A stretch of 31,528 nt of DNA from an uncultured Clostridia bacterium (GCA_937893945.1 CALCTA010000147.1:1-31528), one strand, 5' to 3'; positions 6,352 through 14,555 are shown, numbered from the stretch's first letter. Program-made: numbers and translations. Notes: a model not told the origin generated them from the letters alone.

Positions 6352-7479
6352 TTAGTGAAGGATGCAACGCTCGGTGTCCTTGTCGAAGATGTGAAGTCTG
6401 GACATATCAACAGCAACCTTGATCTTGTCGCCTGCTCTCGACTGAGAACGGGAGGATACACGCGCGATGAGAGATGTAGGCTCATCCTCGGGATCGCCAA
6501 CGGTGAGGTAGAGATAGATCTCTGCACCCATAAGCTCGGTAACGTCAACGTTAACGTCGAAGGAGTACTCGGGGTTAGCGAGAACAGCAGCCTCAACGTC
6601 GGAAATTGCCTCGGGACGAAGACCAACAACAACCTCCTGACCGATGTAATCAGCAAGCTCGGGAGCATTTGCCTTCTCTGCGGGAAGTGCGAGAGAAACG
6701 CCCTGGAACTCGAAGTTAACACCGGTAGCGCTCTTAACGAGCTTACCGTTGATGAAGTTCATCTGAGGTGTTCCGATAAAGCCTGCAACGAAGATGTTGC
6801 AAGGATAATCGTAAAGGGTCTGAGGTGTATCAACCTGCTGAATGAGACCGTCCTTCATAACAACGATTCTGGTAGCCATGGTCATAGCCTCTACCTGGTC
6901 GTGAGTTACGTAAACGAAGGTGGTACCAACTCTCTTATGGAGCTTGGTAAGCTCGGTTCTCATGGCTGCACGAAGCTTAGCGTCGAGGTTGGAAAGAGGC
7001 TCGTCAAGCAAGAAGACCTTAGGCTCACGAACGATAGCTCTACCGAGCGCAACACGCTGCTTCTGACCACCGGAGAGTGCCTTCGGCTTTCTGTCGAGAA
7101 GGTGGGTGATATCGAGGATACGAGCAGCCTCTTCTACGAGACGCTTAATCTTTTCCTTGGGAACCTTATTGAGCTTAAGTCCGAAGGACATGTTCTCGAA
7201 TACCGACATATGAGGATAAAGAGCGTAGTTCTGGAAAACCATCGCGATCTCTCTGTCCTTAGGTGCTACGTCGTTTACAAGTCTGTCGCCGATGAAAAGC
7301 TCACCCTCGGTGATCTCTTCAAGGCCTGCGATCATACGGAGTGTAGTGGTCTTACCGCAACCGGAAGGTCCAACGAGAACCAAAAACTCCTTATCCTTAA
7401 CTTCAAGGTTGAAGTCAGATACAGCGGTAACTCCGCCGGGATATTTCTTATAAATGTGTCTGAGTGATAAACTTGCCAT
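6352..7479 (-). CDS. msmK: Sugar ABC transporter ATPase, MsmK/UgpC/MalK type
   Basis: The protein has 375 residues, standard for the CUT1 sugar-importer ATPases. Walker A is GPSGCGKT (37-44), the Q-loop Gln is 83 (VFQNYALYPHMSV), the signature is LSGGQKQRVALGRA (135-148), Walker B is VFLLDE (155-160) and the switch His is 193 (VTHDQVEAMT). The C-terminal third is the TOBE/MalK regulatory domain, with GLRPEAI and ELMGAEIYLYL. It powers uptake of sugars, glycerol-3-phosphate or oligosaccharides by cytoplasmic ATP hydrolysis. The gene stands alone with its own promoter and terminator and no permease or binding protein nearby. This is the arrangement of the shared, multitask ATPases MsmX (Bacillus) and MsmK (Streptococcus). 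AGGAGG precedes the ATG. Codon use looks strongly biased, suggesting high expression. Confidence 0.93.
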   Translation of the reverse strand: MASLSLRHIYKKYPGGVTAVSDFNLEVKDKEFLVLVGPSGCGKTTTLRMIAGLEEITEGELFIGDRLVNDVAPKDREIAMVFQNYALYPHMSVFENMSFGLKLNKVPKEKIKRLVEEAARILDITHLLDRKPKALSGGQKQRVALGRAIVREPKVFLLDEPLSNLDAKLRAAMRTELTKLHKRVGTTFVYVTHDQVEAMTMATRIVVMKDGLIQQVDTPQTLYDYPCNIFVAGFIGTPQMNFINGKLVKSATGVNFEFQGVSLALPAEKANAPELADYIGQEVVVGLRPEAISDVEAAVLANPEYSFDVNVDVTELMGAEIYLYLTVGDPEDEPTSLIARVSSRSQSRAGDKIKVAVDMSRLHIFDKDTERCILH

Positions 7480-7540
7480 TATTTTGAGCCTCCTGAATTT
7501 ATTGCTTGATGAGTCAAAGTTAGTCTAATATACCTATATT

Positions 7541-7546
7541 ATTATA
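7541..7546 (-). promoter_or_regulatory. Extended -10 promoter of the sugar ATPase gene
   Basis: On the minus strand a perfect TATAAT is preceded by TTTTTGG, giving an extended -10 (TGG). No good -35 sits 17 bp upstream. The leader to the ATG at 7479 is about 55 nt and ends with AGGAGG. Confidence 0.5.
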
Positions 7547-7681
7547 CCAAAAATTACGCAAAAATGGAAGATGGTAAATTCCCGAAATTTCATCTTTCTA
7601 TTTGTGCAATATACACAATTTCGCGCTTTTTTTGTTAAAAATCAATTAACTGCATTTAAGGTTGCGTTTAATATATTAAAA

Positions 7682-9841
7682 TCACTTTACGTTTTTCATC
7701 GAGAGAGATATTCTCTTTTTCTTAACGTCAACCGCCAGAACTCTCACCTTTACCTGATCATTGACCGACACTACCTCAGACGGATGCTTTACATATCTGT
7801 CAGAAAGCTCGGAAATGTGAACGAGTCCGTCCTGATGCACGCCGATGTCAACGAACGCGCCGAAATCTATAACGTTTCTTACAGTTCCGTTGAGCACCAT
7901 ATCGGGTTTGAGATCCTCAATGCTCATAACATCGTCGCGAAGCGCAGGGGGCGTGAGGCTGTCTCTGATGTCTCGTCCGGGCTTCTGAAGCTCGGAGACG
8001 ATGTCGTGAAGCGTGGGCGCGCCTATTCCACATTCCTCGCATACCTTAGCAGATCCATATTCCTTGACTCTGTCAGCGAGATCACCAAGCTTACCTGCCG
8101 CAACGTCAGCCTCGCTGTATCCGAAGATAGCAAGCAGCTTATGAGCCGCCTCATAGGACTCGGGGTGAACGCCTGTATTATCAAGTATCTCTTTTGAGTG
8201 AGGAACTCTTAAGAATCCCGCGCACTGCTCGAACGCCTTAGCTCCGATTCTCGGAACCTTGAGTATCGCTGCTCTGCTCTTGAACTCGCCATTCTCTTCT
8301 CTGTATTTAACTATGTTCTTAGCCGCAGTCATATTTATTCCCGAGATGTAAGAAAGCAAGGAATAGGACGCAGTGTTGAGGTCAACACCGACAGAGTTTA
8401 CACAGTCCTCAACCACGCCGACAAGCGCACCGTCAAGTCTTGCGGGCTTCATATCGTGCTGATACTGTCCGACGCCTATAGACTTGGGGTCTATCTTTAC
8501 AAGCTCCGCGAGCGGATCCTGAAGTCTTCTTGCGATAGATACCGCCGAACGCTGCATAACGTCAAAGTCGGGAAATTCCTCAGCGGCAAGCTTGGAAGCA
8601 GAATATACAGATGCTCCCGCCTCGCTGATTATGATATACTTACAGTCGTAGTTTACGTCCTTAAGCGTCTCTGCGATGAATATCTCGCTCTCGCGCGATG
8701 CCGTTCCGTTACCGATAGCGATAACGTCAACTCGGTACTTTTCAACCATGCGCTTGATTATCTTAGCCGCTTCCTCGGTCTTGAATTTAGACTTTGTGGT
8801 AGGATAAACAACGGCGGTATCAAGCACCTTGCCCGTCTTATCAACAACGGCGGTCTTACAGCCGTTTATATATCCGGGGTCAAAGCCAAGCACGGTCTTT
8901 CCCTTGAGGGGAGACTGCATCAGAAGATGCTTGAGATTCTCGGCAAAGAGCTTTATCGCTCCTTCGCTCGCATTATCAAAAAGGTCGTTGCGAAGCTCAC
9001 GCTCGATAGAGGGCGCGATAAGTCGGTCGTAGCTGTCGATGACAGCAGCCTCAATATATTTAGCCGCAGGGCTCTTGGGATTGGTTATCATCTCATTGCA
9101 GAGGAAGTTGAGTATAATTCCCTTCTCCACAGTAATACTTACCTTCAGGAACTCCTCCTTCTCGCCGCGGTTTATCGCAAGAACGCGATGCGAGGGAATG
9201 CGCTTGATAGCCTCGGAATAATCGTAATACTGCGAATATACCGAATCCTCCTCTGTAGCGCCCTTAGTAATGATAGATCCCGTATCAAAGGTAACCTTAC
9301 GGACAGTTTTACGGTAGTCGGCGTTATCCGACACGCTCTCAGCGATAATATCGCAAGCGCCCGCAAGTGCCTCCTCGGCAGACTCGACCTTCAGCTCCTC
9401 GTTAACGTAGCCTTCTGCTATCTCCTCAAGAGAAGGCTCATAGCGGTTCTCCTGCGCCAGAATAAGCTCTGCGAGAGGCTCAAGTCCCTTCTCCTTAGCA
9501 ACAGACGCTCTCGTCTTTCTGTGAGGTCTGAAGGGGCGGTAGATGTCGTCAACCTCGGTTATGGTCTGCGCGTTGTCAATAGCTACAGATATCTCGTCGG
9601 TCATCTTGCCCATCTCGGTAATAAGGTTCTTTACCTCCTCCTTGCGCTTCTCTATGTTGCGAAGGTAGGTAAGTCTGTCGTCAAGGTCGCGCAGAATTCC
9701 GTCGTCAAGGCTTCCCGTCTCTTCCTTACGGTATCTTGCGATAAACGGGATGGTATTTCCGTCATCGATAAGAGCGACGGTCTTCTCAACCTGTTCTACC
9801 TTGATCTTAAATTCCTCGGCAAGTGTTTTGATAATGTCCAT
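7682..9841 (-). CDS. tex: Tex-like RNA-binding transcription accessory protein
   Basis: The protein has 719 residues from the ATG at 9841. That ATG is preferred over one 15 nt upstream because GGAGAAACAAAAA directly precedes it. The full Tex order is visible: the N-terminal helical part with TIPFIARYRKEETGSLDD, a YqgF/RNase H-like fold (VLGFDPGYINGCKTAVVD, IAIGNGTASRESE), helix-hairpin-helix repeats (DPKSIGVGQYQHDM, LNTASYSLLSYISGI, FKSRAAILKVPRIGAKAFEQ) and a C-terminal S1 domain (MVLNGTVRNVIDFGAFVDIGVHQDGLVHISEL). Tex binds nucleic acids and RNA polymerase and is broadly conserved; its exact role is still debated (transcript termination/anti-backtracking, toxin gene expression, ribosome-linked functions). 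It starts 33 bp after the pseudouridine synthase stop and is probably the last gene of a long operon. No clear terminator was seen before the next gene. Confidence 0.95.
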   Translation of the reverse strand: MDIIKTLAEEFKIKVEQVEKTVALIDDGNTIPFIARYRKEETGSLDDGILRDLDDRLTYLRNIEKRKEEVKNLITEMGKMTDEISVAIDNAQTITEVDDIYRPFRPHRKTRASVAKEKGLEPLAELILAQENRYEPSLEEIAEGYVNEELKVESAEEALAGACDIIAESVSDNADYRKTVRKVTFDTGSIITKGATEEDSVYSQYYDYSEAIKRIPSHRVLAINRGEKEEFLKVSITVEKGIILNFLCNEMITNPKSPAAKYIEAAVIDSYDRLIAPSIERELRNDLFDNASEGAIKLFAENLKHLLMQSPLKGKTVLGFDPGYINGCKTAVVDKTGKVLDTAVVYPTTKSKFKTEEAAKIIKRMVEKYRVDVIAIGNGTASRESEIFIAETLKDVNYDCKYIIISEAGASVYSASKLAAEEFPDFDVMQRSAVSIARRLQDPLAELVKIDPKSIGVGQYQHDMKPARLDGALVGVVEDCVNSVGVDLNTASYSLLSYISGINMTAAKNIVKYREENGEFKSRAAILKVPRIGAKAFEQCAGFLRVPHSKEILDNTGVHPESYEAAHKLLAIFGYSEADVAAGKLGDLADRVKEYGSAKVCEECGIGAPTLHDIVSELQKPGRDIRDSLTPPALRDDVMSIEDLKPDMVLNGTVRNVIDFGAFVDIGVHQDGLVHISELSDRYVKHPSEVVSVNDQVKVRVLAVDVKKKRISLSMKNVK

Positions 9842-9874
9842 TTTTTGTTTCTCCATACGCTGTGTATTTATTGA

Positions 9875-10585
9875 TTATTTTCCATGTTTCTCAAGCGCCG
9901 CTATCTCATCGTCGTCAAGATACCGCCACTCGCCACGCTCAAGAGAGCGATCAAGCGTTAGCGGTCCAAAGGTAAGACGCTCAAGATAAGTGATCTTATT
10001 ATCAAGCGCTTGAAGCATACGCTTTATCTGATGATATTTTCCCTCGGTCAGCGTTATAACGCCACCCATTCCGTCCTCGTCAAGCTCTATTTTCGCAGGT
10101 AGAGTAACGTAGCCGTCCTCAAGCGTCAGTCCGCCCTCAAAGCGTTTTGCGTCCTCTATGGACACGGGCGATCCTGCACGAAATCTATAGGACTTGCTGA
10201 CATGGCTCTTAGGAGCGAGCAATCTGTGAGAAAGCTCGCCATTGTCGGTTATGAGCATAAGCCCTAAGGTGTTTTTGTCAAGGCGTCCGCACGGAAACAT
10301 TCTATCATTACGCACACCGTCGGGCAGAAGATCGAGCACGGTTCTATCTCTGCCGTCCTCTGTCGCGCTGACTACTCCGTCGGGCTTATTGAGCATAATA
10401 TAGCTGTATTTTCGGTAAACGACAGGTCTTCCAAAGAATGATATCTCGTCGGTATTCTCGTCCACCTGCATATCGGCGGTCTTGGCAACAGCGCCGTTGA
10501 CGGTAATATTCTTACCACGTATCGCACGCTTTGCGTCAGACCTTGAGCAGCAACCCGTGATGCTTAAGAATTTATCAAGTCTCAT
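9875..10585 (-). CDS. rsuA: RsuA/RluB/RluF-family rRNA pseudouridine synthase
   Basis: The protein has 236 residues from ATG 10585. An upstream in-frame GTG (10609) lacks a ribosome site, while GAGGAGAAAA precedes the ATG. The N-terminal S4 RNA-binding domain (MRLDKFLSITGCCSRSDAKR, residues 1-60) leads into the catalytic domain. Asp103 in GRLDKNTLGLML is the catalytic aspartate of the family, and EGKYHQIKRML is the conserved C-terminal motif. The enzyme isomerises a specific uridine in 16S or 23S rRNA; the sequence suggests RsuA (16S U516) or a RluB/F-like target without certainty. Its ribosome site overlaps the stop codon (TGA at 10594-10596) of the 39-residue membrane protein upstream, so the two are probably translationally coupled. 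Tex follows after 33 bp. Confidence 0.92.
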   Translation of the reverse strand: MRLDKFLSITGCCSRSDAKRAIRGKNITVNGAVAKTADMQVDENTDEISFFGRPVVYRKYSYIMLNKPDGVVSATEDGRDRTVLDLLPDGVRNDRMFPCGRLDKNTLGLMLITDNGELSHRLLAPKSHVSKSYRFRAGSPVSIEDAKRFEGGLTLEDGYVTLPAKIELDEDGMGGVITLTEGKYHQIKRMLQALDNKITYLERLTFGPLTLDRSLERGEWRYLDDDEIAALEKHGK

Positions 10586-10593
10586 TTTTCTCC

Positions 10594-10713
10594 TCAAAGT
10601 AATATCCACACTATAAGGAGCATTATCGCGAGGATAGTTCCCGAAACCAAAGCTCCCGCCTTAAATCCCGCAATAAAATCCTTTTTTACTTCGCTTTTGT
10701 GTTTTTGGCTCAT
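10594..10713 (-). CDS. 39-residue single-pass membrane protein (small ORF)
   Basis: This small gene is easy to miss. It starts with ATG at 10713 right after a near-perfect GAGGAGGTG ribosome site and ends with TGA at 10594-10596. The product begins MSQKHKSEVKKDFIAGF, a lysine-rich amphipathic start, followed by a hydrophobic helix (about residues 18-39: KAGALVSGTILAIMLLIVWILL). It should be a type II or tail-anchored one-pass protein with the positive end inside the cell. It lies 55 bp downstream of the EamA transporter stop and 8 bp upstream of rsuA, whose ribosome site overlaps its stop codon. It is either a real small membrane protein or a leader whose translation controls rsuA. The strong ribosome site and perfect topology signature favour a real protein. 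I recognise no family. Confidence 0.75.
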   Translation of the reverse strand: MSQKHKSEVKKDFIAGFKAGALVSGTILAIMLLIVWILL

Positions 10714-10716
10714 TTT

Positions 10717-10733
10717 AACACCTCCTCGGTGTT
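10717..10733 (-). promoter_or_regulatory. Hairpin enclosing the ribosome site of the 39-residue ORF
   Basis: On the minus strand AACACC and GGTGTT form a 6-bp stem around the 5-nt loop GAGGA, placing the Shine-Dalgarno GAGGAGG in the loop and the 3' arm. It ends 3 nt before the ATG. It could limit or sense translation initiation. On the plus strand it is followed by ATTTTTG and could look like a terminator, but no plus-strand gene precedes it. Confidence 0.5.
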
Positions 10734-10768
10734 ATTTTTGCCTTCCCCGGCGTCTTTATTCGCGCGCT

Positions 10769-11674
10769 TTACTTAAGCTCTTTCTGCTTTTTTGAGCCAA
10801 GTCTTACCTGCGAGCAGACTATTCCGAGGAACATAAGCGCGCAGCCGCAATATCCCGCGATAGATATAGTATCTATTCTGAATATAGCGCCTCCGAGCGC
10901 ACTGAAAGCAGACTCTGTGGAAAGAATAATAGCCGCATAAGTAGGATCTGCGTTCTTCTGTCCGACCACCTGCAAGGTATATCCACCTCCGACAGACAGC
11001 ACACCGCAATAAAGTATCGCCCACTTAGCGTCAAGGATAGCCGAGAGGCTGAGCGTAGGTCCGTCGAATATTGCCATACATATAAGTCCAAGCAGAGCGC
11101 ACACCGCAAACTGTCCCCATGAGAAGTGCAACGAGCGTACCTTCTTTCCGAAACGGTCGATAAGAATGACGTGAAGCGTCCAGAGGAAAGAGCCGAGGAG
11201 CAGCAAAAGCTCACCCCAACCGAACTTGAGTCCCTCGCCCGACTTATAGCAAAGCAGGAAAAGTCCTATAAGCGCAAGACCTGCGCCTATCCACACCTGC
11301 AAGCCCGTTTTCTTCTTAAAAAACAGAAAGTAAGCGATAGGCACGCAAACAGTATAAAGTCCCGTGATAAAGCCCGAGACGCCCGCGCTTGCGGTTATTT
11401 GTATTCCGTACTGTTGGAGAGTTATCGCGGCAAAAAGAACTATTCCCGTGATAAGTGAAGCCTTAACGGTATATCTTCTCTCCTCCGCCGAGCTTCTTCC
11501 ACGCTCAAATATAAGCACTACGGGCAGAAGCGCTATTATTCCAACTGTAAAGCGAATGCCTATCATCGTAAAGGCATTTATGTACTTTGCTCCATCCACT
11601 TGTGCTACAAAGGCAAAGCCCCAGATAAGCGCCGCAAGAAGAAGCACTCCGTTTGAGAGTGAGGTCTTTTTCAT
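10769..11674 (-). CDS. EamA/DMT-family transporter (10 membrane segments)
   Basis: The protein has 301 residues with about ten hydrophobic segments arranged as two EamA repeats, the standard drug/metabolite transporter layout. The start (LLLAALIWGFAFVAQVDGAKYI) is the usual first helix with the conserved IWG. The repeat border is near residue 150 (LLLLLGSFLWTLHVILIDRFG), and the last helices end in LMFLGIVCSQVRLG. The family exports or imports amino acids, nucleotides and other metabolites; the substrate cannot be told. The start codon lies 3 nt after the stop of the unknown membrane protein upstream, and no strong Shine-Dalgarno is visible. Translation is therefore probably coupled to that gene. 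Confidence 0.9.
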   Translation of the reverse strand: MKKTSLSNGVLLLAALIWGFAFVAQVDGAKYINAFTMIGIRFTVGIIALLPVVLIFERGRSSAEERRYTVKASLITGIVLFAAITLQQYGIQITASAGVSGFITGLYTVCVPIAYFLFFKKKTGLQVWIGAGLALIGLFLLCYKSGEGLKFGWGELLLLLGSFLWTLHVILIDRFGKKVRSLHFSWGQFAVCALLGLICMAIFDGPTLSLSAILDAKWAILYCGVLSVGGGYTLQVVGQKNADPTYAAIILSTESAFSALGGAIFRIDTISIAGYCGCALMFLGIVCSQVRLGSKKQKELK

Positions 11675-11677
11675 ATC

Positions 11678-12397
11678 TTACTCTTTTTCGCTCTTTTCCG
11701 CTATCTTTGCAAACTCTCTGAAAGCTTCTACTTCTTTATCATAGTTCTTCTGTCCGACTATCTGCTCGTGCAGGCATATAATGCTGTCGGCGGGAAGGAC
11801 CTGAAGCTCGGGATTATTCTGATAAATCTCGGTATCGCCAAGGCGAATGCCGTAAGCATCGATAGCGCCCTCGGGAGCTTCGTCAAAAATTTCAGAAAGA
11901 GGCTTGAGGCGCTCTATATTAGGATTTGTCTCAAGTATCTCGTCGTAGAGCCATCTTTCAAGGATATATACCGAGCCGCTTCCCGTCTTATACTGAGTGT
12001 TGAGCGCCTCGTATTCGCTTCCGTTGAACACAGTATCAACAAAGACCTGCTTCGACTGAAAATCCTTTATCTGATCCTTAGAGTAAATGATGTAAGAGAT
12101 AAGTCCTGCCTTGCCATCCTGCTTGTTTCTGCCGAATTTTTCGGGCAGTGTATCGCTAAGCAGACGCTCTATCGCCGCCTTATCGTCAGCTTCAAGGGTT
12201 GCTGAACCCGCATATGTAACGAGAATATCCTTTTCCTCGTGCGTCCACGACTGTATCAGGCAGACCGCAAAAACTACCACAAAAAACGCCACTACTATAG
12301 TCGGCCATTTATAGTGATACCAATAATTATCAAGCCATTTAAGGAATTTTCCCTTTTCAACAACTATTTCCTTACTGTCAAGCTTTTCTTCGCTCAT
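11678..12397 (-). CDS. Unknown membrane-anchored protein
   Basis: The protein has 239 residues from ATG 12397. This start is chosen over one 18 nt upstream because AAAGGAGC precedes it by 6 nt. A charged N-terminus (about 32 residues, with FLKWLDNYWYHYKW just before the membrane) leads into one transmembrane helix (about 33-50). An extracellular domain of about 185 residues follows, beginning SWTHEEKDILVTYAGSATLE. I recognise no named domain. The pattern ILVTYAGSA... followed by a YIIYSKDQIKDFQSKQVFVDT segment hints at a periplasmic-binding-like or lipoprotein-like fold, but that is weak. It sits between greA and the EamA transporter and is probably translationally coupled to the transporter, so the two may act together. 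A weak hairpin with a T run lies before it, which may reduce its expression relative to greA. Confidence 0.8.
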   Translation of the reverse strand: MSEEKLDSKEIVVEKGKFLKWLDNYWYHYKWPTIVVAFFVVVFAVCLIQSWTHEEKDILVTYAGSATLEADDKAAIERLLSDTLPEKFGRNKQDGKAGLISYIIYSKDQIKDFQSKQVFVDTVFNGSEYEALNTQYKTGSGSVYILERWLYDEILETNPNIERLKPLSEIFDEAPEGAIDAYGIRLGDTEIYQNNPELQVLPADSIICLHEQIVGQKNYDKEVEAFREFAKIAEKSEKE

Positions 12398-12413
12398 TTT
12401 AAAGCTCCTTTCC

Positions 12414-12465
12414 AAAAATGCAACGAAGGGCTGTTACATCATTTGCTGCAACAGTCCCCACGTTG
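12414..12465 (-). terminator. Weak intra-operon terminator or attenuator after greA
   Basis: On the minus strand an imperfect hairpin (outer CAACG/CGTTG, inner GGACTGTT/AACAGCCC) is followed by a five-T run (complement of 12414-12418). It overlaps the gap between greA and the unknown membrane protein. It would be expected to lower, not abolish, readthrough. Confidence 0.5.
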
Positions 12466-12471
12466 TATATT

Positions 12472-12939
12472 TTACGCTCTATATACGTCAAGTATCTTTA
12501 TTTCAATTACCTTGCCCTTGTTGGTCGTTGCAGTAACAGTATCGCCCTTTTTCTTACCGATAAGAGCCGCGCCAACTGCGGAACGGTCAGAGATCTTGTT
12601 CTCAAATGGATCTGCCTCGTTAGAGCCAACTATCTTATACTCGCACTCAATGCCGTCGCGTGTGATCTTTACCGACGAACCAAGTCCAACAACGTCATGA
12701 GCGCCCTCCTCAACTACGATAGCGTGCTGAATAAGCTCCTCAAGCTCTTTAATTCTGGTATAGCACTTAGTCTGCTCATTCTTTGCCTCATCGTACTCAG
12801 CGTTCTCAGAAAGATCTCCGAACGAACGTGCCTCAGCGATAGCGACCTTGATCTCTTCCATTCTGACTTTTGTCAGATACTCATATTCTTCCTGAAGCTT
12901 TCTAAATCCCTCTTGTGTATATTTCTGCTCTGCTGCCAT
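12472..12939 (-). CDS. greA: Transcription elongation factor GreA
   Basis: The protein has 155 residues, the standard GreA size. The N-terminal coiled coil runs to about residue 75 and carries the acidic tip RSFGDLSENAEYDEAKNEQ, with Asp42 and Glu45 as the catalytic pair. The C-terminal FKBP-like domain contains VGLGSSVKI, the ISDRSAVGAALIGKKKGDTV stretch and VIEIKILDV. GreA enters the RNA polymerase secondary channel and triggers cleavage of backtracked RNA. It follows the S41 protease stop by 35 bp in the same direction. In many Firmicutes greA neighbours dusB or tRNA ligases; here dusB is in the adjacent operon. Confidence 0.97.
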   Translation of the reverse strand: MAAEQKYTQEGFRKLQEEYEYLTKVRMEEIKVAIAEARSFGDLSENAEYDEAKNEQTKCYTRIKELEELIQHAIVVEEGAHDVVGLGSSVKITRDGIECEYKIVGSNEADPFENKISDRSAVGAALIGKKKGDTVTATTNKGKVIEIKILDVYRA

Positions 12940-12974
12940 TTCGATTACTCCTTTAAAGTTGTATTATATTTTTA

Positions 12975-14462
12975 TCATTTAAATAACTCTACCGCTGCCT
13001 TAAGCTGAGCGTCATCGCCCTGCGGAACGATATGAATATTTACCTTTTTATGCTCCTCGCCAAGCTCCATCTTAACGTCAGGATCTATTCCTACCTTATC
13101 GTATCCTACGAGCTCTTTATCTCCGCCCGAGTAATACATATGCGTAGTGAGCTTTACAGCGCCAGAAAATCCGCTGTTGAGTGGGAATGTCGTCTGCATA
13201 CAGCCCTTACCGTGAGTAGTAACGCCTACAGTCTTGGCAATGCCGTAATCCTTGAAGTTAGCAACGAAAAGCTCTGCCGCGCTTGCGGTGTTCTCGTCGC
13301 AAAGCACCACCGCGTTAAGATCTCTATATATGCCTATCTTTTCCTTGACTATACTACACCCCTTGAGGTCTGCCGAATCGTAACTACAAGGCTCGATAGC
13401 CTTTTGGGTAAGCGTTCCGTCAGCACTCTTGGTCTGAATATAGAGATCGCCCTCATTAAGAAAATAACTGAGAACTGCCGCAATAGATATTTCGTATCCA
13501 CCTGGATTTCCACGAAGATCGATAACGAACTTATCGCATCCCGCCTTCTTAAGCTCCTCTATCTTAGCCTCAAACTGAACAGGCGTCTTATAATTGAATT
13601 CCAAGAGATTTACAATGCCTACAGAATTGTCGCTCTCAAGTATCTCGGTATATACCGACGAGCTTTCGATCTTCTTTCTTTCGACAGTAAAGGTCTTTTC
13701 CTCATATTCTCCATCCGCCTGAGCTCTGAGGACAGTGAATTCTACCGAAGTGCCCTCTTCTCCAAGGAACACGTCGAGAGTGCCCTCGTATCCAAGCTCG
13801 GTTACAGTTTTCACACCCTCCTCGGTCTTTACGCTGTAGATAAGGTCGCCTGCCTTAACTTCGCTATCAAGCGCGGGAGAGCCTTCCATAACGTTGAAAA
13901 TGTGTATAGTCGCAGTCGTTTCACCTTTATAAACAATATCCTCGTAAGCTACGTTTACGCCTATTCCACACATTCTCGCGGCGCCGCTGTTATTTAACTC
14001 GATAAGCTCCTCAAGTGTATAGTAAGCCGCATAAGGATCGCCCGTGGCTTGCACGTACGCCTTAAGCGCTTTATCTAACATTTTATTCTTATCGTATTCG
14101 CCGTAGAAGTATTTGTCGATATATTCGTTGAGCAAGTCTATTCCCGTCTTTGACGCGGCAACTTCCTGCTCCTGTATTACAAGATTATCGGCATACTTGG
14201 CTCTGAATACTTCAGCGCATATGCTGTAAGTCAGAAGGACGGTAGCGATAACTAAGGCTACGATAGAAAACAGATAGCCCTTCAGAGATATGGCATTTTC
14301 CTTTTTGAACTTTCTCTTTTTAGCTTTTCCGTCAGCAGTTTGCGGCATAATATCGCCGTCCTGCTCTTCTCCTGTCTCGCTGTTGCTTATATCAGAGATG
14401 CTTTCACTGTCAATATTTGTTTTAGTCTCTTCGTTATGAAGATTGTTGTTTTCGTTTGACAT
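12975..14462 (-). CDS. S41 C-terminal processing peptidase (CtpA-like), membrane anchored
   Basis: The protein has 495 residues. A long acidic, Asn/Ser-rich cytoplasmic tail (1-45) and a basic cluster (KKRKFKK) precede one transmembrane helix (about 61-81). Outside lie the helical N-domain (LLNEYIDKYFYGEYDKNKMLDKALKAYV), a PDZ domain (about 160-260, GSPALDSEVKAGDLI) and the S41 core. GCDKFVIDLRGNPGGY is the hallmark string; Ser394 in NTASAAE and Lys419 in THGKG form the catalytic Ser-Lys dyad. Such proteases trim or degrade envelope proteins and in Firmicutes can act in sporulation signalling or cell-wall control. GAGGAG lies 7 nt before the ATG. The gene has its own promoter inside the end of the upstream regulator gene and an unusual inverted repeat at the transcript start. 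Confidence 0.93.
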   Translation of the reverse strand: MSNENNNLHNEETKTNIDSESISDISNSETGEEQDGDIMPQTADGKAKKRKFKKENAISLKGYLFSIVALVIATVLLTYSICAEVFRAKYADNLVIQEQEVAASKTGIDLLNEYIDKYFYGEYDKNKMLDKALKAYVQATGDPYAAYYTLEELIELNNSGAARMCGIGVNVAYEDIVYKGETTATIHIFNVMEGSPALDSEVKAGDLIYSVKTEEGVKTVTELGYEGTLDVFLGEEGTSVEFTVLRAQADGEYEEKTFTVERKKIESSSVYTEILESDNSVGIVNLLEFNYKTPVQFEAKIEELKKAGCDKFVIDLRGNPGGYEISIAAVLSYFLNEGDLYIQTKSADGTLTQKAIEPCSYDSADLKGCSIVKEKIGIYRDLNAVVLCDENTASAAELFVANFKDYGIAKTVGVTTHGKGCMQTTFPLNSGFSGAVKLTTHMYYSGGDKELVGYDKVGIDPDVKMELGEEHKKVNIHIVPQGDDAQLKAAVELFK

Positions 14463-14499
14463 TAAAGAACTCCTCGTTTATGGTAAAACTTTATATATA

Positions 14500-14555
14500 G
14501 GGTATTCAATTCAAATGCGAAATACCCTCAAAAGAAAGCATTTCGCAGTTGAATT
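14500..14555. promoter_or_regulatory. Inverted repeats at the transcript start of the S41 protease
   Basis: The arms at 14508-14523 (AATTCAAATGCGAAAT) and 14540-14555 (ATTTCGCAGTTGAATT) pair at 15 of 16 positions. A second possible stem, GGGTATT/AATACCC (14500-14506 with 14521-14527), shares bases with the first, so the two cannot form together. The outer arm overlaps the -10 at 14553-14558. There is no T run, so it is not a plain terminator. It could be an operator, for example for the adjacent CdaR-type regulator, or a leader RNA switch. Confidence 0.6.

Noticed and set aside
6187..7467. 426-codon plus-strand frame across the sugar ATPase gene and part of the MITE-like element
   Set aside because: Antisense to an ABC ATPase with all motifs intact; the first codons run through the inverted arm by chance.
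7480..7681. Terminator of tex in the gap before the sugar ATPase gene
   Set aside because: Only short A+T-rich inverted repeats (for example CGAAATT/AATTTCG) without a proper T run; not strong enough to call.
8456..9874. 472-codon plus-strand frame across tex
   Set aside because: Antisense shadow of Tex, whose domains are unambiguous.
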